From NCBI GenBank assembly GCA_016928855.1, contig JAFGKA010000113.1, forward strand, positions 1 through 35,183: 35,183 nt of DNA, in the 5' to 3' direction. Each line of letters opens with the position of its first letter. Position 1 is the first letter of the stretch. Shown here in pieces: positions 16,944 to 24,440 of this stretch. Below the pieces are notes generated by a model, which saw only the letters and a program-made list of their open reading frames with translations, was not told the DNA's origin and ran no database searches. The translations under genes were made by a program, and so were the position numbers. The stretch comes from Phycisphaerae bacterium. GTDB taxonomy: Bacteria; Planctomycetota; Phycisphaerae; UBA1845; PWPN01.

Positions 16944-19880
16944 ATGTCGTTCACCCGATGTTCGTCGCGGTCCAGCCGTATGCTCCGTGGACGTTGGCGG
17001 TTAGCCGGCTTGTGTTGTGTTGTGACGGTGGCGGTCAGCGGCGGCCTCGGGCTGGCGCAGGATGTGACGTCTTCGCGGGCAAATCAAGGAGACTTGGGTA
17101 CACTCGTCCTGGATCAGGTGTCGGTGGAGATCGACGCATCGTTCATTCGTCCCAGCCTCGTTCTGACGGGACTGGCGATGGAAGGGTTCATGGTCGCAGA
17201 GCCGATTCCACATGCGTGCAGCGAGCGCCGGGTCACCTATGCGCTTACGGTGCCGAGCGCTGACGATGCGACGCTTGAGCGATTGCGTTCGATTTCGGGC
17301 GTGCGTGCGGCGAGGAAGCTGTATCGTTCTCCGGAGACGGGGTCGTTTCTGGTCCAGACCGACAAGATCATCGTGAGAGGACGGCCGGGTGTTTCGGATT
17401 CGGCTATGCGGGCGCTGCTGGCGGCGGAGGGCTGTGAGGTTGTCGAGACGATGGGGATCGGCGTGACATTCTATGTGGCGCACCTGCTGGATGAGGTGAC
17501 GGAGGATGCGGTGGCGTGCGCGGGGCGTTTGGCCGCGTCGGATTTCGTGGCTTTGGCCCAGCCAAACCTTTTTGTCGAGATGAGGCGTGCCCAGGCGACT
17601 GATTTGCTCTATCCGCGGCAGTGGCATCTGGACAACCGCGGACAGACGGGCGGGACGCCCGGGGCGGACGTGAGGGCCGCCGGTGCCTGGCAAGTGACGC
17701 TGGGCGAGGGAGCCGTGGTGGCGGTTTTGGATGATGCCATCGACTGGCAACATCCTGATCTTGTGAACAATGTCGTCGCGCGATACGACTTCGTCAACGA
17801 TGATCTCGATCCCAGTCCGTTCTGGCACATTCGCGAGGTATGTGTCAACGACTGCGACTCGGACGATCCATTTGAGCGAGATTACTGCGACCTGTGCAAC
17901 CTGAATCCCGCGGCGTGCGAGACGTGGCACGGCACGGCGACCGCGTGCTTGGCGGTGGCGTCTGCGAACGAGATTGGCGTACGTGGCGCGGCCCCGATGT
18001 CTGGGCTGGTCGCCGTGGCGATGCTTGATGCCGACATGGTTGGGACCGCCCAATCCTTCTATTATGCCGAGCGAAACGGCGCTCATGTGATCAGCAACAG
18101 TTGGGGCGGGCTGCTCACTCCCACCCAACTGGTGTTTATGAATGAGATCATCCAGGATGTCAGTCAGAACGGTCGTGGTGGCCTCGGTGTTCTGGTGATG
18201 TTCTCTTCGGGAAACTCCTCGACCACGATCGACAAGAGCAACACCATGGCACTCCTTCCGGATGTCATGGCGATCGGCGCGACGCTCAAGGACGACCGGA
18301 TTACGTGTTACAGCTCGTTCGGGGAGGAGCAAAGCGTTGTGGCGCCGGGCGGGGGATTCACATTCGGTGTGGTCTATTCGGCGCCGTTCTCATCGAGCAA
18401 TCCGTACGAGCAGTGTTATGAGTCGGATATCATCACGACGGACGTCACGGCGGTCCCCTACGAGGTCGACCTGCCCGATCGGGAGTTCTGTACGGATGAC
18501 GATCCTCCGATCTGTTTCGACCGGACTCTGCCGTTTCTAGCGGGATGCCTCAATATTCCGGCTGAGCTGACCGGCTACAATCCGCCCGGCCCGGCGGATT
18601 TGGGCCCGTTGCCGACCGATCTGGATAATGTCAATTACACCCAGCGATTCAGCGGGACGTCGGCGGCGTGTCCGATCGCGGCTGGCGTGGCGGCGCTGGT
18701 GTTCAGCGTGGACAATACGCTGGCGGCCGAGCAAGTGCGCAACATCATCGAGCACACGGCGGACAAGGTGCACGCGGGGGGCGCCGGCTACGATCTGGTG
18801 ACTGGCCACAGCATTATCTACGGTCACGGGCGCGTGAACGCGGATCGGGCTGTGCGAGCGGCAATGAACGGTCGGCTGTGGCCGAGCCCGGTGACTTCGA
18901 TGCGGGACAACTCGATCTCGAACCGCGTGTTCTTCGATTGGGAGAACCCCGTCCGTGACGTGGACAGCGTGTTGGTCGTTCGCGCCGTCGGGGATCTCAA
19001 TTGGACGCCGGTGGACGGCCAGGAGTATGTGGTCGGTCAGCAGGTCGCCGCGCGCACGATCATTGTGGCGAACGATCTGACCACGAACTACATTGACGAC
19101 AACGCGCCGGACGGTGATCTCCACTACGCGGTCTTTACGAAGAATACCGGCGCCTACTACTCCTGGGGTCGGCGGGTGAGCTTTGGCTCGAAGAGCGTGC
19201 CCAACGCGCCGCTGGCGTCGGTCACCGCGACGCCAAGTGCCGGATCGGTGCCGCTGACGGTCCTGTTCAGTGGTGGGGCCATTGACCCACAGGGCCGCGA
19301 GATCGTGACGTACGCGTGGGACTTCGGTGACGCTTCGACCGGCTCGGGGCCCAGCGTCGAGCATACGTATACGACGCTGGGGCAATACCTGGCCAAGCTG
19401 ACCGTGCGGAATTCGCTCGGGTATCAGGGGACGGCGACGATTTTGGTTCGTGTGGAGGAGGCGAAGCCCGCGGTCGAGGTGAACTTCACGGTGACGTTTC
19501 GTGCGATACCGACGAGCGGTGCCGCGCCTTTGACCGTCCTGTTCGAGGCGCGGGTGGCACCGTTCAATACGCCGGTGGCGTCGTACACATGGGATTTCGG
19601 CGATGGCTCGGGGCAGACGACCACATTGGCCGGCGGGACGTCACACGTGTACGCCAGTGCGGGAAGTTACACGGCGACCGTGACCGTCCGGGATACCTTG
19701 GGTGCGTCGTTGACCGTTGCCTCAAGCATTACGGTCACGACCGGCGCCGGTTCTCAGGCGGCACGCGAGACCAACGGCACGTTGACAACGATGCCCTGCG
19801 GGGCGGGAGCGGCGCAGGCCGCCGCAGTGGCGTTGATGCTGCTTGCGGCGCTGCGGTTCGTCGGGCGAAGACGGCACTGA
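16944..19880 (+). CDS. Secreted subtilisin-like (S8) protease with two PKD domains and C-terminal sorting tail
   Basis: This is a 978-residue exported serine protease. The start is set by AAGGAG 7 bases before the ATG at 16944. Residues ~19-39 form a signal peptide ending LGLAQ. A long N-terminal, propeptide-like region (~40-215) precedes the S8 domain: Asp 263 in AVLDDAIDWQHPDL, His 329 in TWHGTATACLAVAS, oxyanion Asn 424 in FSSGNSS, and Ser 573 in FSGTSAACPIAAG. The His context and DD-IDWQHPDL recall the kexin-like branch. A five-cysteine insert (~300-325) lies just before the His, and a ~80-residue insert lies before the Ser. Two PKD domains follow (~761-835 and ~849-930), each with YxWDFGD. 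The end, CGAGAAQ then a hydrophobic helix and RRRH, looks like a C-terminal sorting/anchoring signal. It is divergent from the FG-GAP genes and followed by a strong terminator. Confidence 0.95.
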   Translation: MSFTRCSSRSSRMLRGRWRLAGLCCVVTVAVSGGLGLAQDVTSSRANQGDLGTLVLDQVSVEIDASFIRPSLVLTGLAMEGFMVAEPIPHACSERRVTYALTVPSADDATLERLRSISGVRAARKLYRSPETGSFLVQTDKIIVRGRPGVSDSAMRALLAAEGCEVVETMGIGVTFYVAHLLDEVTEDAVACAGRLAASDFVALAQPNLFVEMRRAQATDLLYPRQWHLDNRGQTGGTPGADVRAAGAWQVTLGEGAVVAVLDDAIDWQHPDLVNNVVARYDFVNDDLDPSPFWHIREVCVNDCDSDDPFERDYCDLCNLNPAACETWHGTATACLAVASANEIGVRGAAPMSGLVAVAMLDADMVGTAQSFYYAERNGAHVISNSWGGLLTPTQLVFMNEIIQDVSQNGRGGLGVLVMFSSGNSSTTIDKSNTMALLPDVMAIGATLKDDRITCYSSFGEEQSVVAPGGGFTFGVVYSAPFSSSNPYEQCYESDIITTDVTAVPYEVDLPDREFCTDDDPPICFDRTLPFLAGCLNIPAELTGYNPPGPADLGPLPTDLDNVNYTQRFSGTSAACPIAAGVAALVFSVDNTLAAEQVRNIIEHTADKVHAGGAGYDLVTGHSIIYGHGRVNADRAVRAAMNGRLWPSPVTSMRDNSISNRVFFDWENPVRDVDSVLVVRAVGDLNWTPVDGQEYVVGQQVAARTIIVANDLTTNYIDDNAPDGDLHYAVFTKNTGAYYSWGRRVSFGSKSVPNAPLASVTATPSAGSVPLTVLFSGGAIDPQGREIVTYAWDFGDASTGSGPSVEHTYTTLGQYLAKLTVRNSLGYQGTATILVRVEEAKPAVEVNFTVTFRAIPTSGAAPLTVLFEARVAPFNTPVASYTWDFGDGSGQTTTLAGGTSHVYASAGSYTATVTVRDTLGASLTVASSITVTTGAGSQAARETNGTLTTMPCGAGAAQAAAVALMLLAALRFVGRRRH

Positions 19881-19935
19881 GCGGTCGCAGCGTGATTGCC
19901 GAGCACGCCAAGGAAGTGTGATTCGGAAGCGTATT

Positions 19936-19977
19936 CCGGAAGCGTGGCCATCCATGGTCGCGCTTCCGGTCGTTTTA
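19936..19977 (+). terminator. Intrinsic terminator of the subtilase gene
   Basis: The arms are CCGGAAGCGTGGCCAT (19936-19951) and ATGGTCGCGCTTCCGG (19954-19969), separated by CC. All 16 positions pair in the plus-strand RNA if two G-U wobbles are counted. TCGTTTTA follows directly. The structure begins 55 bases after the subtilase stop, and its T-tract overlaps the stop codon of the convergent HAD gene. Part of the left arm (CGGAAGCGT) is also present as a direct repeat 12 bases earlier. Confidence 0.8.
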
Positions 19978-20721
19978 CGCCGGGCCAGGCAGGTGTTCGA
20001 GCAGCTCGGCGACGGATCGGACGCACACGTCCGGCTGTGGGGAGGGCATTGCCGCGGTTGGGTCGGCGATCCACGCCGTTCGCATGCCGAGAGCGGCCGG
20101 ACCGACGACATCGCATCGCAGCGAATCTCCGACAAACAGAACGCGCTCGGCGGGGGGAGGCGATCCATTCGCCGTCACATTGCACAGAGCCGTTCTGTAA
20201 AACCGTGGAGACGGTTTTCGGTAGCCGACCTCACACGAGAATGTGACGGCGTGCAGGTGCGTGTCGAAGCCGTGTCGGCGAAGCTCGGCGTGGCAGAAGG
20301 CTTCGGGCGTCCAGCAGTTGCTGGCCAGGCCGAGGCGGTAGCCGCGTTGGCGGAGCGTCTTGACGGCTTCCAGGGCGCCGGGCAACGGGTCGAGGCAGCC
20401 GATCCAGTGTGTGCCGAAGGCATCGAGGGCTTCGGTGCCTGCCGCCTCGGGCGGCGGTTCCCAGCCGCAGGCGGAAACCCACGCCGCCAGCACGTTCCTG
20501 GCGTCGACCTCGATATGAGCGGGGTCGGCATCGGCTCGCTGCTCGGCGGTCAGAATGGTCTCGGCGAGCTTTGCGGCAGCTTCCGGGTGCGACCGGCCAT
20601 GCCGGGCGAACACGTCGCAAGCGGCCTGCGCTCCGCGTTGCCATGCTTCGATCTGGCGTGCCACGCGGGCCAGCGTTCCGCCCCAATCCAGCAAGATCAC
20701 GTCCACGCATAACTCGTTCAT
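19975..20721 (-). CDS. HAD-superfamily hydrolase with modified motif I
   Basis: This 248-residue soluble HAD hydrolase has a cap-1-type layout. Motif I is LLDWGGTL (11-17): Asp 12 is the predicted nucleophile, but the usual second Asp of DxDGT is Gly 14. Motif II is GLASNC (Ser 134), motif III is GYRKPSPRFY (Lys 169), and motif IV is VGDSLRCDVVGP (198-207). Loss of the second Asp, the usual general acid/base for phosphomonoesters, is known in some HADs with other chemistry, such as phosphonoacetaldehyde hydrolases with DWAGT. The substrate is therefore open. The frame extends to 20949, but the ATG at 20721 is preceded by CGGGGAAACC, and the extension is not protein-like. It stands alone, convergent with the subtilase gene. 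Confidence 0.88.
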   Translation of the reverse strand: MNELCVDVILLDWGGTLARVARQIEAWQRGAQAACDVFARHGRSHPEAAAKLAETILTAEQRADADPAHIEVDARNVLAAWVSACGWEPPPEAAGTEALDAFGTHWIGCLDPLPGALEAVKTLRQRGYRLGLASNCWTPEAFCHAELRRHGFDTHLHAVTFSCEVGYRKPSPRFYRTALCNVTANGSPPPAERVLFVGDSLRCDVVGPAALGMRTAWIADPTAAMPSPQPDVCVRSVAELLEHLPGPA

Positions 20722-21284
20722 GGTTTCCCCGTTCAGGTCTGCTCCGTTGCGGATCCTACCGCGCGGAGGCGGGCGTGTCGAAGGCGGTGGATGGCATGGG
20801 ACGAGTGGGCACAGTTGCCCAGGTCTGGCAACCCTGGACTGGGCAATTGGCGTGGTCGATATGACCCTGGAATCGATACCGTTCACGGCACGAGAACGTA
20901 TACCGTTATACTGTTTCGGGTTGCGCGGTCCGCGCAAGATTTCTTTCATTTATCGGAGAGCTTGGCTCGTCACTTGCTCTGACGAAGGATGGTGCAGAAG
21001 CGCACATCGTATTCGGACGGTGGAGAGTCGCTTCCGCAGCCGGAGAAGGGGTGGCGATCGCGACACTGTGTGGGATTGCCGCCCAAACAGCGCGCCAGCG
21101 GGGTCCGTTCAGGTGACGACGCTTGAGCCCGGGTCGTTCCTGGTTTCGGACCCCGCTACTTTTCGTTCCTACGCAGTTCCTTGCGGGAATGCAACCTTCC
21201 GGTGCGGGCGGGCAGACCGCATCGGAGCCAACGCTTTTCCGCTTCGTTCAGACCGTATAGGATGCGGCTCGTTATTTGAACGGC
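20722..21284. other. Long gap with AT-rich operator-like repeats and a short hairpin, no gene
   Basis: These 563 bases between the divergent HAD and DUF89 genes contain no convincing coding frame. From 20876 there is an AT-richer patch. ATACCGTT occurs twice (20876-20883 and 20900-20907), GTATA/TATAC form an inverted repeat around CCGT (20898-20911), and TATACT (20907-20912) resembles a -10 box. Just after it, TTGCGC (20921-20926) and GCGCAA (20932-20937) form a hairpin followed by GATTTCTTTC. Further on lies a long nested hairpin (separate entry, 21097-21157). Together they could be the control region and leader of the DUF89 gene, or a separate small-RNA unit. Confidence 0.4.
21097..21157 (+). 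other. Long nested RNA hairpin, candidate structured leader or small RNA
   Basis: Three nested stems line up without gaps larger than five bases. The outer stem is AGCGGGGTCC (21097-21106) with GGACCCCGCT (21148-21157), 10 bp and perfect. Inside it, CAGG (21110-21113) pairs with CCTG (21139-21142), and ACGAC (21116-21120) pairs with GTCGT (21133-21137) around a 12-base loop. On the plus strand ACTTTTCGTT follows. It ends about 127 bases before the DUF89 ATG. It does not match any riboswitch pattern I recognise. A stand-alone terminator-like or regulatory RNA is possible. Confidence 0.45.
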
Positions 21285-22349
21285 ATGAGGTGCATCGTGG
21301 CGGTGTTGTCGTTGCTCGAGGATTCGGGCGCCTACCGGGCGTGCGAATGGGATTTGACGGAGGATGCGGACGGGCGCGCCTATTGGCTGGATCTGTTTCG
21401 CACGCATATTCTCACAATCACCGATCTGATTCAGGCGGAGGAAGGGGCCGCGGTCACGCCGCGTCTTGATGCGTTTCTGGCGGAATACCTCGACGGCCTG
21501 GAGATTCTCGACACGCAGCCGGATGCCTGGGGGCCGCTGAATGTGCTCAAACTGACGCTGTATCGCCAGGACCTGCTGGCGCGTCACGGCTTTCCCGACC
21601 CGTTCGCCGAGGTCAAAGCGAGAGAGACCGCCGCTGCGATCGCGCTGTATCCCAACGTGGTCGCGCGTGTGGACGCACTCGCACCGGCCGCGCGGTTGGA
21701 GGCGCTGGCGTTCGCGGTCATGGCCGGCAACGAGTTCGATCTTGGCAGCAAGGAGACAACGGAGCGCTACCAGAACGACGGGCATGATTTTGCGGAAGCG
21801 ATGTGTCGCGTTTCGCCGCGACCGTGGCCCGAGGACGATCTCGACGGCTGGTCGGCGCGGCTGTTGGGTGGGCACCCGGTGTATCGGCGAGCGCTGTTCT
21901 TCGTGGATAACGCTGGCGCGGATGTCATTCTGGGGTGTCTTCCGTTGGCGCGAGAACTGGCGCGGATGGGCAGTCGCGTGACGGTGGCGGCTAACACGTT
22001 GCCGGCGTTGAACGATATTACGATCGGGGAGCTGGATGACGCATTCAAAGCGCTGCGGACGATGGATCCGGTGCTCGATGCGGCCATGTGCGATGGGCGG
22101 ATTCGCACCGTGGCGTCAGGCTGTCGCGCGCCGCTGATTGACCTGACGGATGTCAGTGACGCTTGTGCGGAAGCGGGGCGGGGCGCGGATCTGGTGATCC
22201 TCGAGGGCATGGGGCGCAGTGTCGAGACGAACCGAAGCGCCCGGTTTGTCTGTGACGCTCTCCGTATTGCGCTGATCAAGGATTCATGGGTCGCTCGGCA
22301 TGTTGGCGTTCCGCTCTTTTCGCCGGCGTGGCGTTTTCATCGGGTCTGA
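21285..22349 (+). CDS. DUF89 family damage-control phosphatase
   Basis: This 354-residue protein of the DUF89/ARMT1-like fold is a metal-dependent phosphatase family thought to remove harmful or overflow phosphometabolites. PANK4-type members act on 4'-phosphopantetheine-related compounds. Visible signatures are GNEFDLG (149-155), LFFVDNAGAD (204-213) with the metal-binding Asp-Asn pair, the phrase AANTLPALNDIT (235-246), LVILEGMGRSVETN (303-316), and a terminal IKDSWVARHVGVPLF (Lys 332). EGMGR is characteristic of the PANK4-like subgroup, so that activity is the best guess. The ATG at 21285 is preferred over the TTG at 21276, but neither has a good Shine-Dalgarno sequence. The gene precedes the cytochrome c' gene by 167 bases on the same strand. 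Confidence 0.88.
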   Translation: MRCIVAVLSLLEDSGAYRACEWDLTEDADGRAYWLDLFRTHILTITDLIQAEEGAAVTPRLDAFLAEYLDGLEILDTQPDAWGPLNVLKLTLYRQDLLARHGFPDPFAEVKARETAAAIALYPNVVARVDALAPAARLEALAFAVMAGNEFDLGSKETTERYQNDGHDFAEAMCRVSPRPWPEDDLDGWSARLLGGHPVYRRALFFVDNAGADVILGCLPLARELARMGSRVTVAANTLPALNDITIGELDDAFKALRTMDPVLDAAMCDGRIRTVASGCRAPLIDLTDVSDACAEAGRGADLVILEGMGRSVETNRSARFVCDALRIALIKDSWVARHVGVPLFSPAWRFHRV

Positions 22350-22516
22350 GCAGGTCCATCGAAGGGGATGTGACGAGGCGTGGTGGTCGCGTTGCCGTCG
22401 ATATTGCTGTTGGTGTAGGATTGCGGCGGCGGAGGTGACCCGCCTGTGGACATACGCCGGGGGCTGCCGCCTGGGTGCTCGGAGCCGAGGCGTTCGTTCC
22501 GCGAGGAGTGCATGCG

Positions 22517-23038
22517 ATGATGAGGCGAGGACGATCCTGGATGACTTGGCGGAGATGGGTGGCCGTGTGTGTCGTGGCGGGGCTTGCCGGCGTGTGCGTG
22601 TGGGCCTGTGGTCCGACGCCACGGCAGCGCCACGAGCAGCGGCTGGCCGATACCGGCAAGCCTGCGCTGCATGGCGTGCACAGCGCGCGACTGCAGAACC
22701 TGATGGGGAAGCTGCGTTCGCCGTCGTTTGACTATCTGCCGCAAGAGATGAATGTGAGCGGGAACACCACGGCGCGATACAAGGAAATGGCTACAGTCGC
22801 CGCGGGCATGGCGGAGACGGCGTCGCACATCTCTGAGGTGGTTGACGACCTCGGGCTCGATGAAGCCGAGGCGAGGCTGTTTCTGAAGATGGCGGACGAA
22901 CTCGCGGCCGAGGCCAAGGTGCTTCAGGCCGCGGCTGAGGCGAAGAATGCGGCTCGTGTCGAGTCGGCGATGGACAGCGTGACGGCCACGTGCAATGCGT
23001 GCCATTCGGCATTTCGCATCATGCCGGCGGGCCGCTGA
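22517..23038 (+). CDS. Cytochrome c'-like (class II) haem lipoprotein
   Basis: This 173-residue protein has an N-terminal arginine-rich stretch, a hydrophobic segment (14-30) and a lipobox VWAC with Cys 31, so it should be a lipid-anchored periplasmic protein. The mature part is helical, and the single haem motif CNACH (159-163) lies 11 residues from the C-terminus, followed by SAFR. This C-terminal CxxCH placement is typical of four-helix cytochrome c' proteins, which bind pentacoordinate haem and often interact with NO. The start is fixed by GAGGAG 8 bases before the ATG at 22517. It may be cotranscribed with the DUF89 gene. The stop codon lies in a palindrome shared with the convergent neighbour. 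Confidence 0.85.
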   Translation: MMRRGRSWMTWRRWVAVCVVAGLAGVCVWACGPTPRQRHEQRLADTGKPALHGVHSARLQNLMGKLRSPSFDYLPQEMNVSGNTTARYKEMATVAAGMAETASHISEVVDDLGLDEAEARLFLKMADELAAEAKVLQAAAEAKNAARVESAMDSVTATCNACHSAFRIMPAGR

Positions 23039-23049
23039 GGCTCAGCGGC
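23031..23049. terminator. Palindrome between convergent stops, putative bidirectional terminator
   Basis: GCCGCTGAG (23031-23039) and CTCAGCGGC (23041-23049) are perfect inverted arms around a single G. They overlap the stop of the cytochrome gene and end 14 bases before the stop of the convergent membrane protein gene. There is no T-run, so it may act as a weak or factor-dependent terminator. Confidence 0.4.
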
Positions 23050-23063
23050 GCTGTCGGTCGGGA

Positions 23064-24440
23064 TCAGTAGGCGGTGATACCTGTCTTGTAGAAGAGGTCG
23101 TGCAGCCACGAGCGGCTCCACGGCATGCGCATTGCGTAGGCCATCGAGAACGTCGAGATGGTCAGGAACGCGATAGCGATCGCACGTCCGGTAACGCGGT
23201 GGCTCAGCCATCCGATGCCTGCCGGGAGCATGAGCAGCCACATCGGGGTCAGCCAGAACAACCAGCGGAGCCCCTGGCAGGTGCCGGCGTAGTTGTTCGA
23301 CTTGATGGCGTAGAACGTGACGACCGCCGTGCTGGCCACGAGCGTGCTCGCGGCGAAGCCGCGGAGCGTGCTCGCGCGATCGCGCAGATGCCGGACGATG
23401 CCGACCAGACTGATGAGGAAGATCGGCGTCAGCGAGAAGAACCCGTGGTGGCCGAACGTCATGTGGAACAGATAGATGTGCCACGGTTCACTCAGCCCGT
23501 CGATGCCGCTGGGTTTGATCCAGTAGGGGTCATAGTGTGCGGGGTGCGTCCACTGAAACGGGGTCCAGCGGCCGATGCAGAGCTTGTTGGCGATGAAGAA
23601 GGCCGCGATTGGGATGATTGCCGCGGGCAGGAAAATCCGCAGCGTGCGGCCCCGATTGAGATAGAACGCATACATCGCCGTCAGGCCCAGGAGGGCGGCG
23701 GCCGGCGTTTCGAACGTGACGGCCATTGCGGCGAAGAAGCCTGCGGCGGCATAGGCGGGCCATTTCACTTCGCCCGGTCGGCGGGACACGGCGTACAGTC
23801 CGTAGATCGAGAAGAAGCAGCAGAAGGCGCCGAGCACATGGTTGTTCAGCGTGATGCACCAGCCGGTCACGTAGGTGCCGACCGCGGCGGCGAGCAGGCA
23901 GAAGACCAGGGCAAAACCACGTGTTCCCAACGCGAGCAGCATCCGGCCGAACAGAGCCAGGTACACCATCAGCGGGACCGCGTTGACGAGGATCAGGATT
24001 GTGCGGCCGACGATCGCGAAATCGTAACGAAAGTCCAGGCCGAATACGCGGCAGATCGGCCACGCGATGCCGGCGAGGATCACCTGCATGAGCGGGGGCT
24101 TGGCGGAATACCAGCGGGCCGCCTGTTTGTCGGCTTCGGTCTCGATGACGTCGTAGGTGCAGCGGTCAATGGTGAAAAGCGGCCAGCCCTTTTCTTCGTG
24201 CACCCACGAACAGCGGCCGGTCTCGATCATGGCCCAGACGGCGTTCCACCGTGCGTTGTCATTGGGGCACATGGCCGGCGGGGCATTCAGCAACAGCCCG
24301 ATCATCAATGCGCCGGTCAACGCCGCTGTCAGCGCTATGGCGTACCTGGGCAAGTCGCCACCCTGGCTGTCGGGAGCGAGTTGCGGCGTTTCGAGTGCGT
24401 CTTCGTTATCGACCGGTGGAGCAGGGGGCTCAAGGCTCAC
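23064..24440 (-). CDS. Multi-spanning GT-C type glycosyltransferase-like membrane protein
   Basis: This 458-residue integral membrane protein has about ten hydrophobic helices. After the first helix (~33-52), a periplasmic loop contains CPNDNARW (58-65) and, after ~45 residues, RWYSAKPPLMQVILAG (109-124). The S-x-KPPL segment after an acidic first loop is typical of GT-C/PMT_2 enzymes such as ArnT, which move a sugar from a polyprenyl-phosphate carrier in the periplasm. The C-terminal half keeps hydrophobic helices interrupted by a WTPFQWTHPAHYDPYW loop. The frame is open to 24602, but a GTG at 24440 has GGAG 7 bases upstream and overlaps the end of the GT2 gene by 11 bases, pointing to translational coupling. 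The GT2 product may supply its lipid-linked donor. The sugar and acceptor are unknown. Confidence 0.8.
   Translation of the reverse strand: MSLEPPAPPVDNEDALETPQLAPDSQGGDLPRYAIALTAALTGALMIGLLLNAPPAMCPNDNARWNAVWAMIETGRCSWVHEEKGWPLFTIDRCTYDVIETEADKQAARWYSAKPPLMQVILAGIAWPICRVFGLDFRYDFAIVGRTILILVNAVPLMVYLALFGRMLLALGTRGFALVFCLLAAAVGTYVTGWCITLNNHVLGAFCCFFSIYGLYAVSRRPGEVKWPAYAAAGFFAAMAVTFETPAAALLGLTAMYAFYLNRGRTLRIFLPAAIIPIAAFFIANKLCIGRWTPFQWTHPAHYDPYWIKPSGIDGLSEPWHIYLFHMTFGHHGFFSLTPIFLISLVGIVRHLRDRASTLRGFAASTLVASTAVVTFYAIKSNNYAGTCQGLRWLFWLTPMWLLMLPAGIGWLSHRVTGRAIAIAFLTISTFSMAYAMRMPWSRSWLHDLFYKTGITAY

Noticed and set aside
20555-21469. 304-codon plus-strand open frame across the HAD-DUF89 gap
   Set aside because: It overlaps both real genes in other frames. 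In the gap it is cysteine/arginine-rich with no family resemblance, and it crosses the structured hairpin.
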